Part shown: in pieces, positions 1 through 5,669 of the stretch
Position numbering within the stretch: the stretch's first letter is position 1
Layout: each line of letters starts with the position of its first letter
Assembly: GCA_024762705.1 (NCBI GenBank)
Contig: JANTGW010000071.1
Span: forward strand, 1-5,669
Source of the DNA: Sulfurimonas sp.
Lineage (GTDB): Bacteria > Campylobacterota > Campylobacteria > Campylobacterales > Sulfurimonadaceae
Length of the DNA stretch: 5,669 nucleotides
Direction: 5' to 3'
Position numbers and translations under genes: made by a program
The notes under the pieces: model-generated
What the model was told of the DNA's origin: nothing
Database searches by the model: none
What the model saw: the letters and a program-made list of their open reading frames with translations, nothing else

Positions 1-166
1 CTAGCATAGCCTTTTGTGCGATTTGGAAGTAACTCATCCAACTACGTTTAAAATGTACATTTTCAAAAAATGCATCTTTTGAATAGACAACATTTCCTAT
101 TAAGGCACCGTCATCACCTATGTGTTTATTGTTAAATTGTGATATAAAATAATTTTCTAAATTCAA
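1..166 (-). CDS. thiL: Thiamine-monophosphate kinase ThiL, N-terminal part (runs off the left edge)
   Basis: ThiL phosphorylates thiamine monophosphate to thiamine diphosphate with ATP, the last step of cofactor synthesis, in the cytoplasm. Only about 55 N-terminal codons lie in the window. The translation has IGDDGALI at residues 16-23, the Asp-rich metal/nucleotide motif near the N-terminus of ThiL (AIR synthase-like superfamily), then ENVHF at 35-39, matching the family's conserved xxxHF segment, and IAQKAML at 49-55, matching the family's (L)AYKAL segment. Order and spacing agree with ThiL. The start is a TTG (complement of 164-166) with an AAGAAG ribosome-site-like run five bases upstream. 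The frame is closed by a TAA at 182-184 and has no ATG before residue 44, so TTG is the only plausible start. It is transcribed divergently from the gene at 252. The identification rests on motif recall from a short fragment; another AIR synthase-like protein is the main alternative. Confidence 0.8.
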   Translation of the reverse strand, partial: MNLENYFISQFNNKHIGDDGALIGNVVYSKDAFFENVHFKRSWMSYFQIAQKAML

Positions 167-251
167 TGAGACTTCTTTATATTAAGCATATATTAATTTC
201 TGTCGATATAGAATGACAAGTTATTATAACATTATATAGGAAAAACATACT
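167..251. promoter_or_regulatory. AT-rich divergent promoter region between thiL and the GGDEF-like gene
   Basis: This 85-base spacer separates two divergent genes, so it should hold both promoters. On the plus strand the best -10-like string is TATAGA at 207-212, placing a start of transcription near 220. A ribosome site (TAGGAAA, 237-243) lies upstream of the ATG at 252. On the minus strand there are two TATAAT strings, the complements of 223-228 and of 231-236, either of which could serve thiL. No convincing -35 boxes are seen, as is usual for sigma-70 promoters of Campylobacterota. The sequence is so AT-rich that chance matches are likely, so the individual boxes are uncertain. Confidence 0.45.
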
Positions 252-1472
252 ATGAAACATTCCATTAAAAGAATTTTTGAAAACTTAAAAATTTATTTAC
301 TTTTTGTTTTTTTCGTGGCCTTATTCGCTGCCCTCTTAACATTTGAACACCAACTTTCTTTTGATAAAATAGATAATTTAAATAACCAAAAAAAGATTAT
401 TAAAACTCTGACTAAGCTTGATAAAAGTGACATAGAATTGGCGCTAATCCAGTTTAATGGAAAAAGTACACAACTTCATCAAGAAATTGAAAAACTAAAA
501 ATACTTTACAAGTACAACATAACGGATAAATTCATTCTTGGAAATGAAAAAGAATATTTTGATGATTTGAACAAACTATCTATGTTGACAGACAAATTCA
601 ACAATGCCGCACATGAATACTATGTCGAGTCCGGAAATATCAAAAATGTACAACTTGAAAAAGAAGCAAAAAAACAACTAGACAAATCACTCAATGAAAT
701 AATACAACATATAAATAGTATGCTTTTAAAAAGTATACACTACAACCAGCAAAAATTCGATATTGTAAAAATAGTGGTCATTATAATTTTTGTTCTTATT
801 GCACTTGCAACATTTTGGTATAGAAGAATGCTTACAGCGATTCTCAAAGATATCGAATATCTTCTCAAGGTCGATAAAACAAAAGGAGAGTACGATATAT
901 TTTCCATGGAAGCCGATGCCATTGCTCTGAGAATGAACAGAAAGAGTGTTGTAAATGACAACCCTACAATGCTTGATCCTGTAACTGAAATAAACAACTA
1001 CAAAGGTCTTGTAAATTCCTACGGATCAAAAAAAGGGCTCAAAGACAGTAACTTTACTTCGGTTACTGTACTCGAGATTGACAACTTTTCAAAGTCTAAC
1101 AGGGCATTTTCGCAAGAAGTAACCCAAGCTATCCTTAAAAAAGTTGCTTATGCCATTTCTTTACATGAACAAGCTGTAGATGTTATTGCAAGAACTGATT
1201 ACAATCAATTTACCATTATTCTTTCACGTTCATCAAAAGAACAGCTATTTAAAGATATGGAAATCATACGAGAAAGTATTTCAGAACTGAAGTTCACTGC
1301 ACCCGAAAACGGTCCTGTACATATAACTGTGACTGGCGGTTTTGTTATAAAACCGAACAATACATCATTAGAAGAAGCAATCAAACAAGCAAAAGAAATT
1401 CTGGCCTATGCAAAAACAACAGGAAAAAATAAAATATTTCAATTAAGAGATTTGGCCCAAAAAGATATCTAG
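252..1472 (+). CDS. Membrane-anchored protein with degenerate GGDEF domain
   Basis: The product is a 406-residue membrane protein that probably takes part in signalling. A short basic N-terminus is followed by a membrane segment at about 14-31, a helical, charged extracytoplasmic region at about 32-170, a second membrane segment at about 171-190, a linker, and a GGDEF-family domain at about 241-398. The domain opens with LDPVTEINN (241-249), resembling the DxLTGLxNR opening. It has EIDNFSKSN at 275-283 where active enzymes have DxDxFKxxND, and ends with AKTTGKNKI (387-395), the AKxxGRNxv end. The signature GGDEF is replaced by DYNQF (316-320). The upstream inhibitory RxxD site reads QAVD. Loss of both glycines and the acidic pair argues against diguanylate cyclase activity. 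The domain may instead bind a ligand or a partner. The sensory region is not one I recognise. Base use is more A+T rich than in the sdh genes. The ATG has AGGA about ten bases upstream. Confidence 0.85.
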   Translation: MKHSIKRIFENLKIYLLFVFFVALFAALLTFEHQLSFDKIDNLNNQKKIIKTLTKLDKSDIELALIQFNGKSTQLHQEIEKLKILYKYNITDKFILGNEKEYFDDLNKLSMLTDKFNNAAHEYYVESGNIKNVQLEKEAKKQLDKSLNEIIQHINSMLLKSIHYNQQKFDIVKIVVIIIFVLIALATFWYRRMLTAILKDIEYLLKVDKTKGEYDIFSMEADAIALRMNRKSVVNDNPTMLDPVTEINNYKGLVNSYGSKKGLKDSNFTSVTVLEIDNFSKSNRAFSQEVTQAILKKVAYAISLHEQAVDVIARTDYNQFTIILSRSSKEQLFKDMEIIRESISELKFTAPENGPVHITVTGGFVIKPNNTSLEEAIKQAKEILAYAKTTGKNKIFQLRDLAQKDI

Positions 1473-1595
1473 GGTCACATGTCTCAAATAGTAACAAACA
1501 AAAACTTCACAAATTCAAACCCCATATTTAATCTGCCCTAAGACTATTCACGGTATAATCAGCATTATTTTAGTTCTTTATTGAAGGATGGGTTA
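1473..1595 (+). promoter_or_regulatory. Promoter and leader of the sdhABE operon
   Basis: This 123-base spacer contains a perfect TATAAT at 1554-1559. It would place the transcription start near 1566 and give a leader of about 30 bases before the sdhA ATG. The -35 position (about 1531-1536, ATCTGC) does not match TTGACA, which fits the weak -35 preference of Campylobacterota. I see no inverted repeat that would mark an operator. There is also no hairpin with a T-run to end the upstream gene, so read-through from it is possible. Confidence 0.6.
1584..1588 (+). promoter_or_regulatory. Ribosome binding site that sets the sdhA start
   Basis: AAGGA lies seven bases before the ATG at 1596, an ideal distance. 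The in-frame TTG at 1581 directly abuts this site, so it cannot use it and is an unlikely start. The site therefore fixes the sdhA start at 1596. Confidence 0.8.
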
Positions 1596-3308
1596 ATGAG
1601 TATTCCTATTTATACTTACGATGCGGTTATAGTTGGTGCAGGTCTTGCAGGATGTGCGGCAGCAAGAGAACTGCAAAATGCAGGAAAAAAAGTTGCTGTA
1701 ATTACAAAATTACATCCCCTAAGAAGTCACTCCGGTGCAGCTCAAGGTGGAATCAATGCAGCATTTAGTGATGAAGATAGCGTTGAACTTCATGAGTTTG
1801 ATACTGTAAAAGGTTCTGATTACCTGGCTGACCAAGATGCCGTAGAGTTTATGTGTAAAAATGCACCTGAAACGATCAGATGGGCAGAAAGAATGGGTGC
1901 TGCATTTAGTAGAAAACCTGATGGTAAAATTGCACAGCGTCCATTTGGAGGCCAATCTTCTCCTCGTGCATGTTTTGCAAAAGACAGAACAGGTCTGACA
2001 CTTTTACAAACTGTATATGAACAAGCTTACCGTGTAGGTGTAAAATTTTGGGATGAATGGTACGCAGCTGATATTATTTATAAAGACGGCAAGGTATCAG
2101 GTGTTGTAGCTTTTAACATACGTGATATGCAAATCGCAATATTTAATGCTAAAACAGTAATGTTTGCAACAGGCGGATATGCTCGTGCATACAAGATCAA
2201 CTCAAATGCCCATGCAAATACAGGTGACGGTCTTTCTATAGTTGCTCGTCATGGTCTTCCACTAGAAGACATGGAATTTGTTCAATTTCACCCATCAGGA
2301 CTCTCCGGCAATGGTGTTTTAATCTCTGAAGCTGCACGTGGAGAAGGTGGAAGACTCTATAACTCAAAAGGTGAAAGATTTATGGAGAAATATGCTCCAA
2401 ACGCTCTTGAACTAGCATCTCGTGATGTTGTTGCACGTGCAATTTTAAATGAGATCAGAGAAGGACGTGGTGTTGGACCGAGAAAAGATGCCGTATATCT
2501 TGATGTTACACACTTAGGCAAAGATCTCATTATGAACAAGCTTCCAGAACTTCGTGAACTGGCTATAACATTCTTAGGGCTTGATATGATCAAAGAACCT
2601 ATCCTTATATCTGCTACTGCACACTACTCTATGGGTGGTATTCCGGTAGATATTGACGGACATGCTCGTAAAAATAATGAAGAATTTATAGAAGGCTTTT
2701 ATGCAGCCGGTGAATGTTCATGCGTTTCTGTACATGGAGCGAATCGACTTGGTGCGAACTCTGTTCTTGAAGCATTGCTATTTGGACGTTTTGTCGGAAA
2801 AACAATGGTTAAAGATGTTGATAACATCGAACTTCGTAAAGCAAGCGCTGAAGATGCTGCAAGAGCAGAAGAAGAGATCGACTTCCTACTTAACAACAAC
2901 GGTAATGAAACAGTACCTGAATTACGAGAAGAACTGCAACAATGTATGACAGCAAATGCAGGGGCATTTAGAAGTAAAGAAACACTTCAAATAGCTGTTG
3001 ACACAGTAAAAGAACTACGTAAAAGATTTAAAAACGTACGTTTAAAAGATAAATCGAAAGTATTTAACACTGAACTACAAGAAGCTTTGGAGTTTGGACA
3101 TATGCTTGATTATTCTCTCTTTATCGTTGAGAGTGCTATTGCAAGAGAAGAGAGCCGTGGTGCGCACTATAGAGAAGACTTTGAGAAGCGTGATGATGAA
3201 AAATTCTTAAAACACACTATGGCTTACATGGATGAAGATGGAAATATTTCACTTGATTATATGGATGTTGTTCTTGGCAAACATGAACTTAAAGAAAGAA
3301 ATTACTAA
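1596..3308 (+). CDS. sdhA: Succinate dehydrogenase/fumarate reductase flavoprotein subunit
   Basis: This catalytic subunit interconverts succinate and fumarate using covalently bound FAD. The 570-residue protein has the usual length. GAGLAG (14-19) is the FAD dinucleotide loop, and H45 in [10 protein letters not shown] (43-52) is the expected 8-alpha-histidyl-FAD residue. Active-site residues align with the E. coli enzymes: H232 in QFHPSG, S244-E245 in [10 protein letters not shown]276 in SRDVVARA (likely the proton-shuttle arginine), H343 in TAHYSMGG and R384 in [10 protein letters not shown]. The C-terminal [13 protein letters not shown] segment (517-529) is also typical. The start is ATG 1596, supported by AAGGA at 1584-1588. 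The frame is closed by TAA at 1539-1541, and the sequence between holds no twin-arginine motif, so the protein is predicted cytoplasmic, unlike MfrA of Wolinella and Campylobacter. It is first in the sdhABE operon, nine bases before sdhB. The direction in vivo (succinate oxidation, or fumarate reduction as in the reductive TCA cycle) cannot be read from the sequence. Confidence 0.96.
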   Translation: MSIPIYTYDAVIVGAGLAGCAAARELQNAGKKVAVITKLHPLRSHSGAAQGGINAAFSDEDSVELHEFDTVKGSDYLADQDAVEFMCKNAPETIRWAERMGAAFSRKPDGKIAQRPFGGQSSPRACFAKDRTGLTLLQTVYEQAYRVGVKFWDEWYAADIIYKDGKVSGVVAFNIRDMQIAIFNAKTVMFATGGYARAYKINSNAHANTGDGLSIVARHGLPLEDMEFVQFHPSGLSGNGVLISEAARGEGGRLYNSKGERFMEKYAPNALELASRDVVARAILNEIREGRGVGPRKDAVYLDVTHLGKDLIMNKLPELRELAITFLGLDMIKEPILISATAHYSMGGIPVDIDGHARKNNEEFIEGFYAAGECSCVSVHGANRLGANSVLEALLFGRFVGKTMVKDVDNIELRKASAEDAARAEEEIDFLLNNNGNETVPELREELQQCMTANAGAFRSKETLQIAVDTVKELRKRFKNVRLKDKSKVFNTELQEALEFGHMLDYSLFIVESAIAREESRGAHYREDFEKRDDEKFLKHTMAYMDEDGNISLDYMDVVLGKHELKERNY

Positions 3309-3317
3309 GGATAACTT

Positions 3318-4298
3318 ATGAGTACAGAACATAAAATTACTACACAAAAAGTAAACTTCAAAGTATTTCGTTTTAATGCTGATGAAGACTATCTTCCATA
3401 CTATGAAAACTATGATATGGAAGTGACTTCAGAAGAAGTTGTACTAGATATACTAAACAGAATCAAATGGGACCATGATGGAAGTTTTTCTTATAGAAGA
3501 AGTTGTCGTCACGGTATCTGCGGTGCTTGTGCCATTAAAGTAAACGGACGCTCTACTCTTGCATGTAAAGAGAGTATGAACGACATGGTAGATCTTTTTG
3601 GAAATGAACTTGTCATTGAACCGCTCAGCATTAAAAGAGCTGTCAAAGATATGGTGATTGACAAAACAGACTTTTGGGAAAAGCATGATGCCGTTACGCC
3701 TTATTTAGTGGCTGATATTGATGAAAACCCAACAAGTGAGAACCTTGTTTCTCCAGAAGATGCTGAAAAACTTGATGAAGCAGACCTTTGTATCCAATGT
3801 GGTGCATGTCATTATGCATGTCCTGCTGTTGAAGTCAATGATGAGTTCTTCGGTCCTGCCGCTTTTGCTGCAGCGTATCGTTTCAGTGCTGATGTTCGTG
3901 ACCATTCTACATCAAGACTTGCAGATGTCAATGAAGAGAAACAAGGTGTCTGGGACTGTGTAAAATGTTTTGAATGTGCCGAATCATGTCCAAAAGACAT
4001 CAATCCTATCGGTAAGATTACAAAACTACACCAAATGGCATTCCAAGAAGGAATCGCTAAGAACAATGTTGCAGTTCGTCATGCAGTCGGTTTTGAAAAA
4101 TCTATCAAGAAAAATGGTGTCTTGGATGAAGGTGGACTTGTTCTGTATTCAGAAGGTCCTGCGATTGTCAAGCACTTACCTGTTGCATTCAAAATGTTTA
4201 CAAAAGGTAAAATCGTTCCACCATGGGGCATCACAAAATCAGAAAACCTTGATGAGATACAAAAACTTATCAAATCTTCATCAACTGTAAAGTTCTAG
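3318..4298 (+). CDS. sdhB: Succinate dehydrogenase/fumarate reductase iron-sulfur subunit, non-classical type
   Basis: SdhB relays electrons between FAD of SdhA and the third subunit. The N-terminal ferredoxin-like domain binds [2Fe-2S] through C63, C68, C71 and C83 (motif SCRHGICGAC and a later LAC). The second domain has CIQCGACHYACP (C158, C161, C164, C168) and CVKCFECAESCP (C214, C217, C220, C224). By comparison with E. coli FrdB, the [4Fe-4S] ligands are C158, C161, C164 and C224, and the next cluster uses C168, C214 and C220. C217 is an extra cysteine where E. coli FrdB has a valine, so a second [4Fe-4S] rather than [3Fe-4S] is predicted. The protein is 326 residues against roughly 240 in classical SdhB. 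The extra C-terminal part (about 242-326) resembles the C-terminal region of HdrC-type proteins. The ribosome site AAGGA (3307-3311) overlaps the sdhA stop, six bases before the ATG, suggesting tight co-translation. Confidence 0.95.
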   Translation: MSTEHKITTQKVNFKVFRFNADEDYLPYYENYDMEVTSEEVVLDILNRIKWDHDGSFSYRRSCRHGICGACAIKVNGRSTLACKESMNDMVDLFGNELVIEPLSIKRAVKDMVIDKTDFWEKHDAVTPYLVADIDENPTSENLVSPEDAEKLDEADLCIQCGACHYACPAVEVNDEFFGPAAFAAAYRFSADVRDHSTSRLADVNEEKQGVWDCVKCFECAESCPKDINPIGKITKLHQMAFQEGIAKNNVAVRHAVGFEKSIKKNGVLDEGGLVLYSEGPAIVKHLPVAFKMFTKGKIVPPWGITKSENLDEIQKLIKSSSTVKF

Positions 4299-4308
4299 GA
4301 GTTATAAA

Positions 4309-5190
4309 ATGGAAAAATTAAGATATGCACTTTTTACAGGATGTACGGCAAAACAAAGTACTCCTGAGCAAATGATGTCAACTATGGCTGTTGCAGAGAA
4401 ACTTGGAATCGAACTTGTAGAACTTACAGAAGCTTCATGTTGTGGAGCATCTCACTTACAGGATTATGATGACTTCCTTTCATTGGTTCTAAATGCAAGA
4501 AATATTGCCTATGCAGAAAAACATGGTCTTACAATGGTTACTATCTGTAATACATGTCAGTTAAATACTGCTATGACAAAACACAGACTTGACAACAACG
4601 AAGAACTTAAAGCTAAGGTCAATGAAAAACTCGCTGAAGTAGGTCTTGAGTACAAAGGGACATCTCAAATCACTCATTTTTTATATGCGATTATTGACGA
4701 TTTTGGTCTAGATAAACTAAAAGAGATGGTTGTAACACCTCTAAGCCAGTTTAATGTTGCACCTTTTTACGGTTGTCACAATATCCGTCCTTCAGAACTT
4801 CAAAACGAAACACATAAAACTGCAGAGAACCCTTACAATCCTACATCTTTAGATGATCTTATCATTGCTTGTGGTGGTGAGACTGTTGACTATGAAGAGA
4901 AAAACAAATGTTGTGGTTTCCACGTTGAGCTTCAAGCTCCGCATACTGCAGCTGTTCTAACAGGAAACGCAATTGCCGGTGCGATGGATGGTAATGCTGA
5001 CTGGATGGTAACACCATGTCCTCTTTGTCACCTTAAACTAGATACACAAACTGCACATGCAAGTGAAGCTATCGGTCGTGAAGTAGAACTTCCAGTGCTT
5101 CATATGCAGCAAATGGTAGGTCTTGCACTCGGATGTACACCGGCTGAACTTGGACTCAACCATCACTTAGCAAAAGTAGATTTCGTTTAA
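4309..5190 (+). CDS. sdhE: SdhE-type subunit with two CCG domains (HdrB-like)
   Basis: This 293-residue protein has two cysteine-rich CCG domains, as in heterodisulfide reductase subunit B and the SdhE/MfrE subunits of type E succinate:quinone oxidoreductases. It is not the unrelated flavinylation factor also called SdhE. Domain 1 has C12 (TGCTAKQ), C44-C45-G46 and C80-x-x-C83 (CNTCQ). Domain 2 has C156 (YGCHNIRPSE), C201-C202-G203 and C237-x-x-C240 (CPLCH). In the HdrB structure such motifs hold non-cubane [4Fe-4S] clusters; all ligand positions are present here. No transmembrane segment is visible, so membrane contact would be peripheral, perhaps through amphipathic helices (inference). It is last in the operon, ten bases after sdhB, with AGGAG (4297-4301) overlapping the sdhB stop. 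It takes the place of the SdhC/SdhD membrane anchors, and none are encoded next to it. Confidence 0.93.
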   Translation: MEKLRYALFTGCTAKQSTPEQMMSTMAVAEKLGIELVELTEASCCGASHLQDYDDFLSLVLNARNIAYAEKHGLTMVTICNTCQLNTAMTKHRLDNNEELKAKVNEKLAEVGLEYKGTSQITHFLYAIIDDFGLDKLKEMVVTPLSQFNVAPFYGCHNIRPSELQNETHKTAENPYNPTSLDDLIIACGGETVDYEEKNKCCGFHVELQAPHTAAVLTGNAIAGAMDGNADWMVTPCPLCHLKLDTQTAHASEAIGREVELPVLHMQQMVGLALGCTPAELGLNHHLAKVDFV

Positions 5191-5208
5191 TAATATCTTT
5201 ACACTCTT

Positions 5209-5236
5209 TATTCTACTTCATATATGAAGTAGAATA
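5209..5236. repeat. Perfect 28-base palindrome (12-base arms, TATA loop)
   Basis: The arms TATTCTACTTCA (5209-5220) and TGAAGTAGAATA (5225-5236) are exact reverse complements around TATA. RNA from it would form a 12-base-pair hairpin 18 bases after the sdhE stop. A terminator is the simplest reading by position, but no T-run follows on the plus strand (the downstream sequence is ATATAACTC and then A-rich). An operator for the following gene, or an mRNA 3'-end stabilising stem, is therefore also possible. Confidence 0.75.
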
Positions 5237-5267
5237 TATAACTCAAAAAATATCCAATGGAATACAA

Positions 5268-5669
5268 ATGTCAGACTCAATAGAAATAATATCATGGAAT
5301 GTAAATGGAATACGTGCTGTTGCAAACAAAGAAGCGCTTAAATGGATAGATGAGCGAGAAACTGACATATTATGCCTGCAAGAGATCAAGGCACAAGAAG
5401 ACCAGATTCCTAAACATCTTTTTGAAAAAGAGTTTACTGAGGTAATTATCAACTCAGGTGAGAGAAAAGGTTACAGTGGAACGGCAACATACAGTATGCT
5501 TGCAAGTGATTACAGCTCTACATGTAACGATATAGATACAAAACATGAAGGACGTATCATTGAGACTCATTATGGAGATGTAGTTCTCTTTAATGTCTAT
5601 TTTCCAAATGGACAAAAAGATGATGAACGCCTTACCTATAAAATGAAATTTTATGATGATTTTTTGGCA
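5268..5669 (+). CDS. xth: Exonuclease III-family AP endonuclease, N-terminal part (runs off the right edge)
   Basis: Members of this family are Mg-dependent AP endonucleases and 3'-5' exonucleases acting in base excision repair. The first 134 codons are present and remain open at the window's end; full proteins are about 250-270 residues. Family motifs appear in order: SWNVNGIRA at 9-17 (N11 corresponds to the active-site Asn7 of E. coli ExoIII), LQEIKAQ at 37-43 (E39 corresponds to the metal ligand Glu34), GYSGTA at 68-73, EGRII at 94-98, and NVYFPNG at 109-115 (Y111 corresponds to Tyr109). The start at ATG 5268 has only a weak TGGAA ribosome site. The nearby ATG at 5257 is out of frame, and the correct frame has no earlier start codon within the spacer that I can see. 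The gene lies 77 bases after sdhE on the same strand, with a palindrome between. The DNase-superfamily motifs make the call firm; the exact symbol (xth, xthA or exoA) is not certain. Confidence 0.93.
   Translation, partial: MSDSIEIISWNVNGIRAVANKEALKWIDERETDILCLQEIKAQEDQIPKHLFEKEFTEVIINSGERKGYSGTATYSMLASDYSSTCNDIDTKHEGRIIETHYGDVVLFNVYFPNGQKDDERLTYKMKFYDDFLA

Noticed and set aside
50..63. A 14-base palindrome, AAAATGTACATTTT
   Set aside because: It falls inside the thiL coding frame, where it encodes the conserved ENVHF segment, so coding constraint and AT-richness explain it.
847..863. Inverted repeat AAGATAT-CGA-ATATCTT
   Set aside because: It lies well inside the GGDEF-like gene, is short and AT-rich, and is expected by chance in such sequence.
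1463..1470. AGATATCT palindrome at the end of the GGDEF-like gene as a terminator
   Set aside because: It is only eight bases with no loop and no T-run, so it cannot form a stable terminator hairpin.
2701..2949. Secondary open frame of 82 codons on the plus strand inside sdhA
   Set aside because: It is an out-of-frame shadow of the strongly conserved sdhA coding sequence, with no ribosome site or recognisable motif.
3970..4290. Open frame of 106 codons on the plus strand inside sdhB
   Set aside because: It overlaps the Fe-S ligand region of sdhB in another frame, and its peptide has no sensible motif.
5243..5452. Open frame of 69 codons on the minus strand across the start of the exonuclease gene
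   Set aside because: It lies opposite the conserved exonuclease III motifs and resembles no family I recognise, so it is a shadow.

Overview
The window looks like chromosomal DNA from a Campylobacterota (epsilonproteobacterial) bacterium, perhaps a Sulfurimonas-like or related sulfur or hydrogen oxidiser. The evidence is low GC, strong AAGGA-type ribosome sites, TATAAT -10 boxes without a clear -35, and above all a three-gene succinate dehydrogenase/fumarate reductase operon of the non-classical 'type E' (SdhABE) kind, with an HdrB-like subunit instead of membrane cytochrome b subunits. The genus is inferred from gene style, not from any search.

Layout. Bases 1-166 on the minus strand hold the start of thiL (thiamine-monophosphate kinase), which runs off the left edge. 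An AT-rich divergent spacer (167-251) separates it from a plus-strand gene (252-1472) for a two-TM membrane protein. That protein has an extracytoplasmic helical domain and a GGDEF domain whose signature is degenerate (DYNQF). A 123-base spacer with a good TATAAT box leads into the sdhABE operon (1596-5190): flavoprotein, iron-sulfur subunit and CCG-domain subunit, with 9-10 bases between genes and ribosome sites overlapping the preceding stop codons. A 77-base spacer with a perfect 28-base palindrome follows. An exonuclease III-family gene then starts at 5268 and runs off the right edge.

How the genes work together. SdhA carries covalent FAD and the succinate/fumarate site. SdhB carries the Fe-S relay. 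SdhE is expected to carry two non-cubane [4Fe-4S] clusters and to connect the enzyme to the membrane quinone pool (or another donor) without SdhC/SdhD. The SdhA frame has no room for a Tat signal upstream of its start, so the complex is predicted to be cytoplasmic, unlike the periplasmic methylmenaquinol:fumarate reductase (MfrABE) of Wolinella and Campylobacter. SdhB has an extra cysteine where a classical enzyme has a non-cysteine residue, which predicts a second [4Fe-4S] cluster in place of [3Fe-4S]. thiL, the GGDEF-like gene and the exonuclease gene show no functional link to the operon.

I see no mobile elements, CRISPR arrays, rRNA or tRNA genes. Nothing here is clearly a new system. The points most worth a second look are the degenerate GGDEF sensor, the Tat-less SdhABE enzyme with its cluster ligands, and the palindrome after sdhE.
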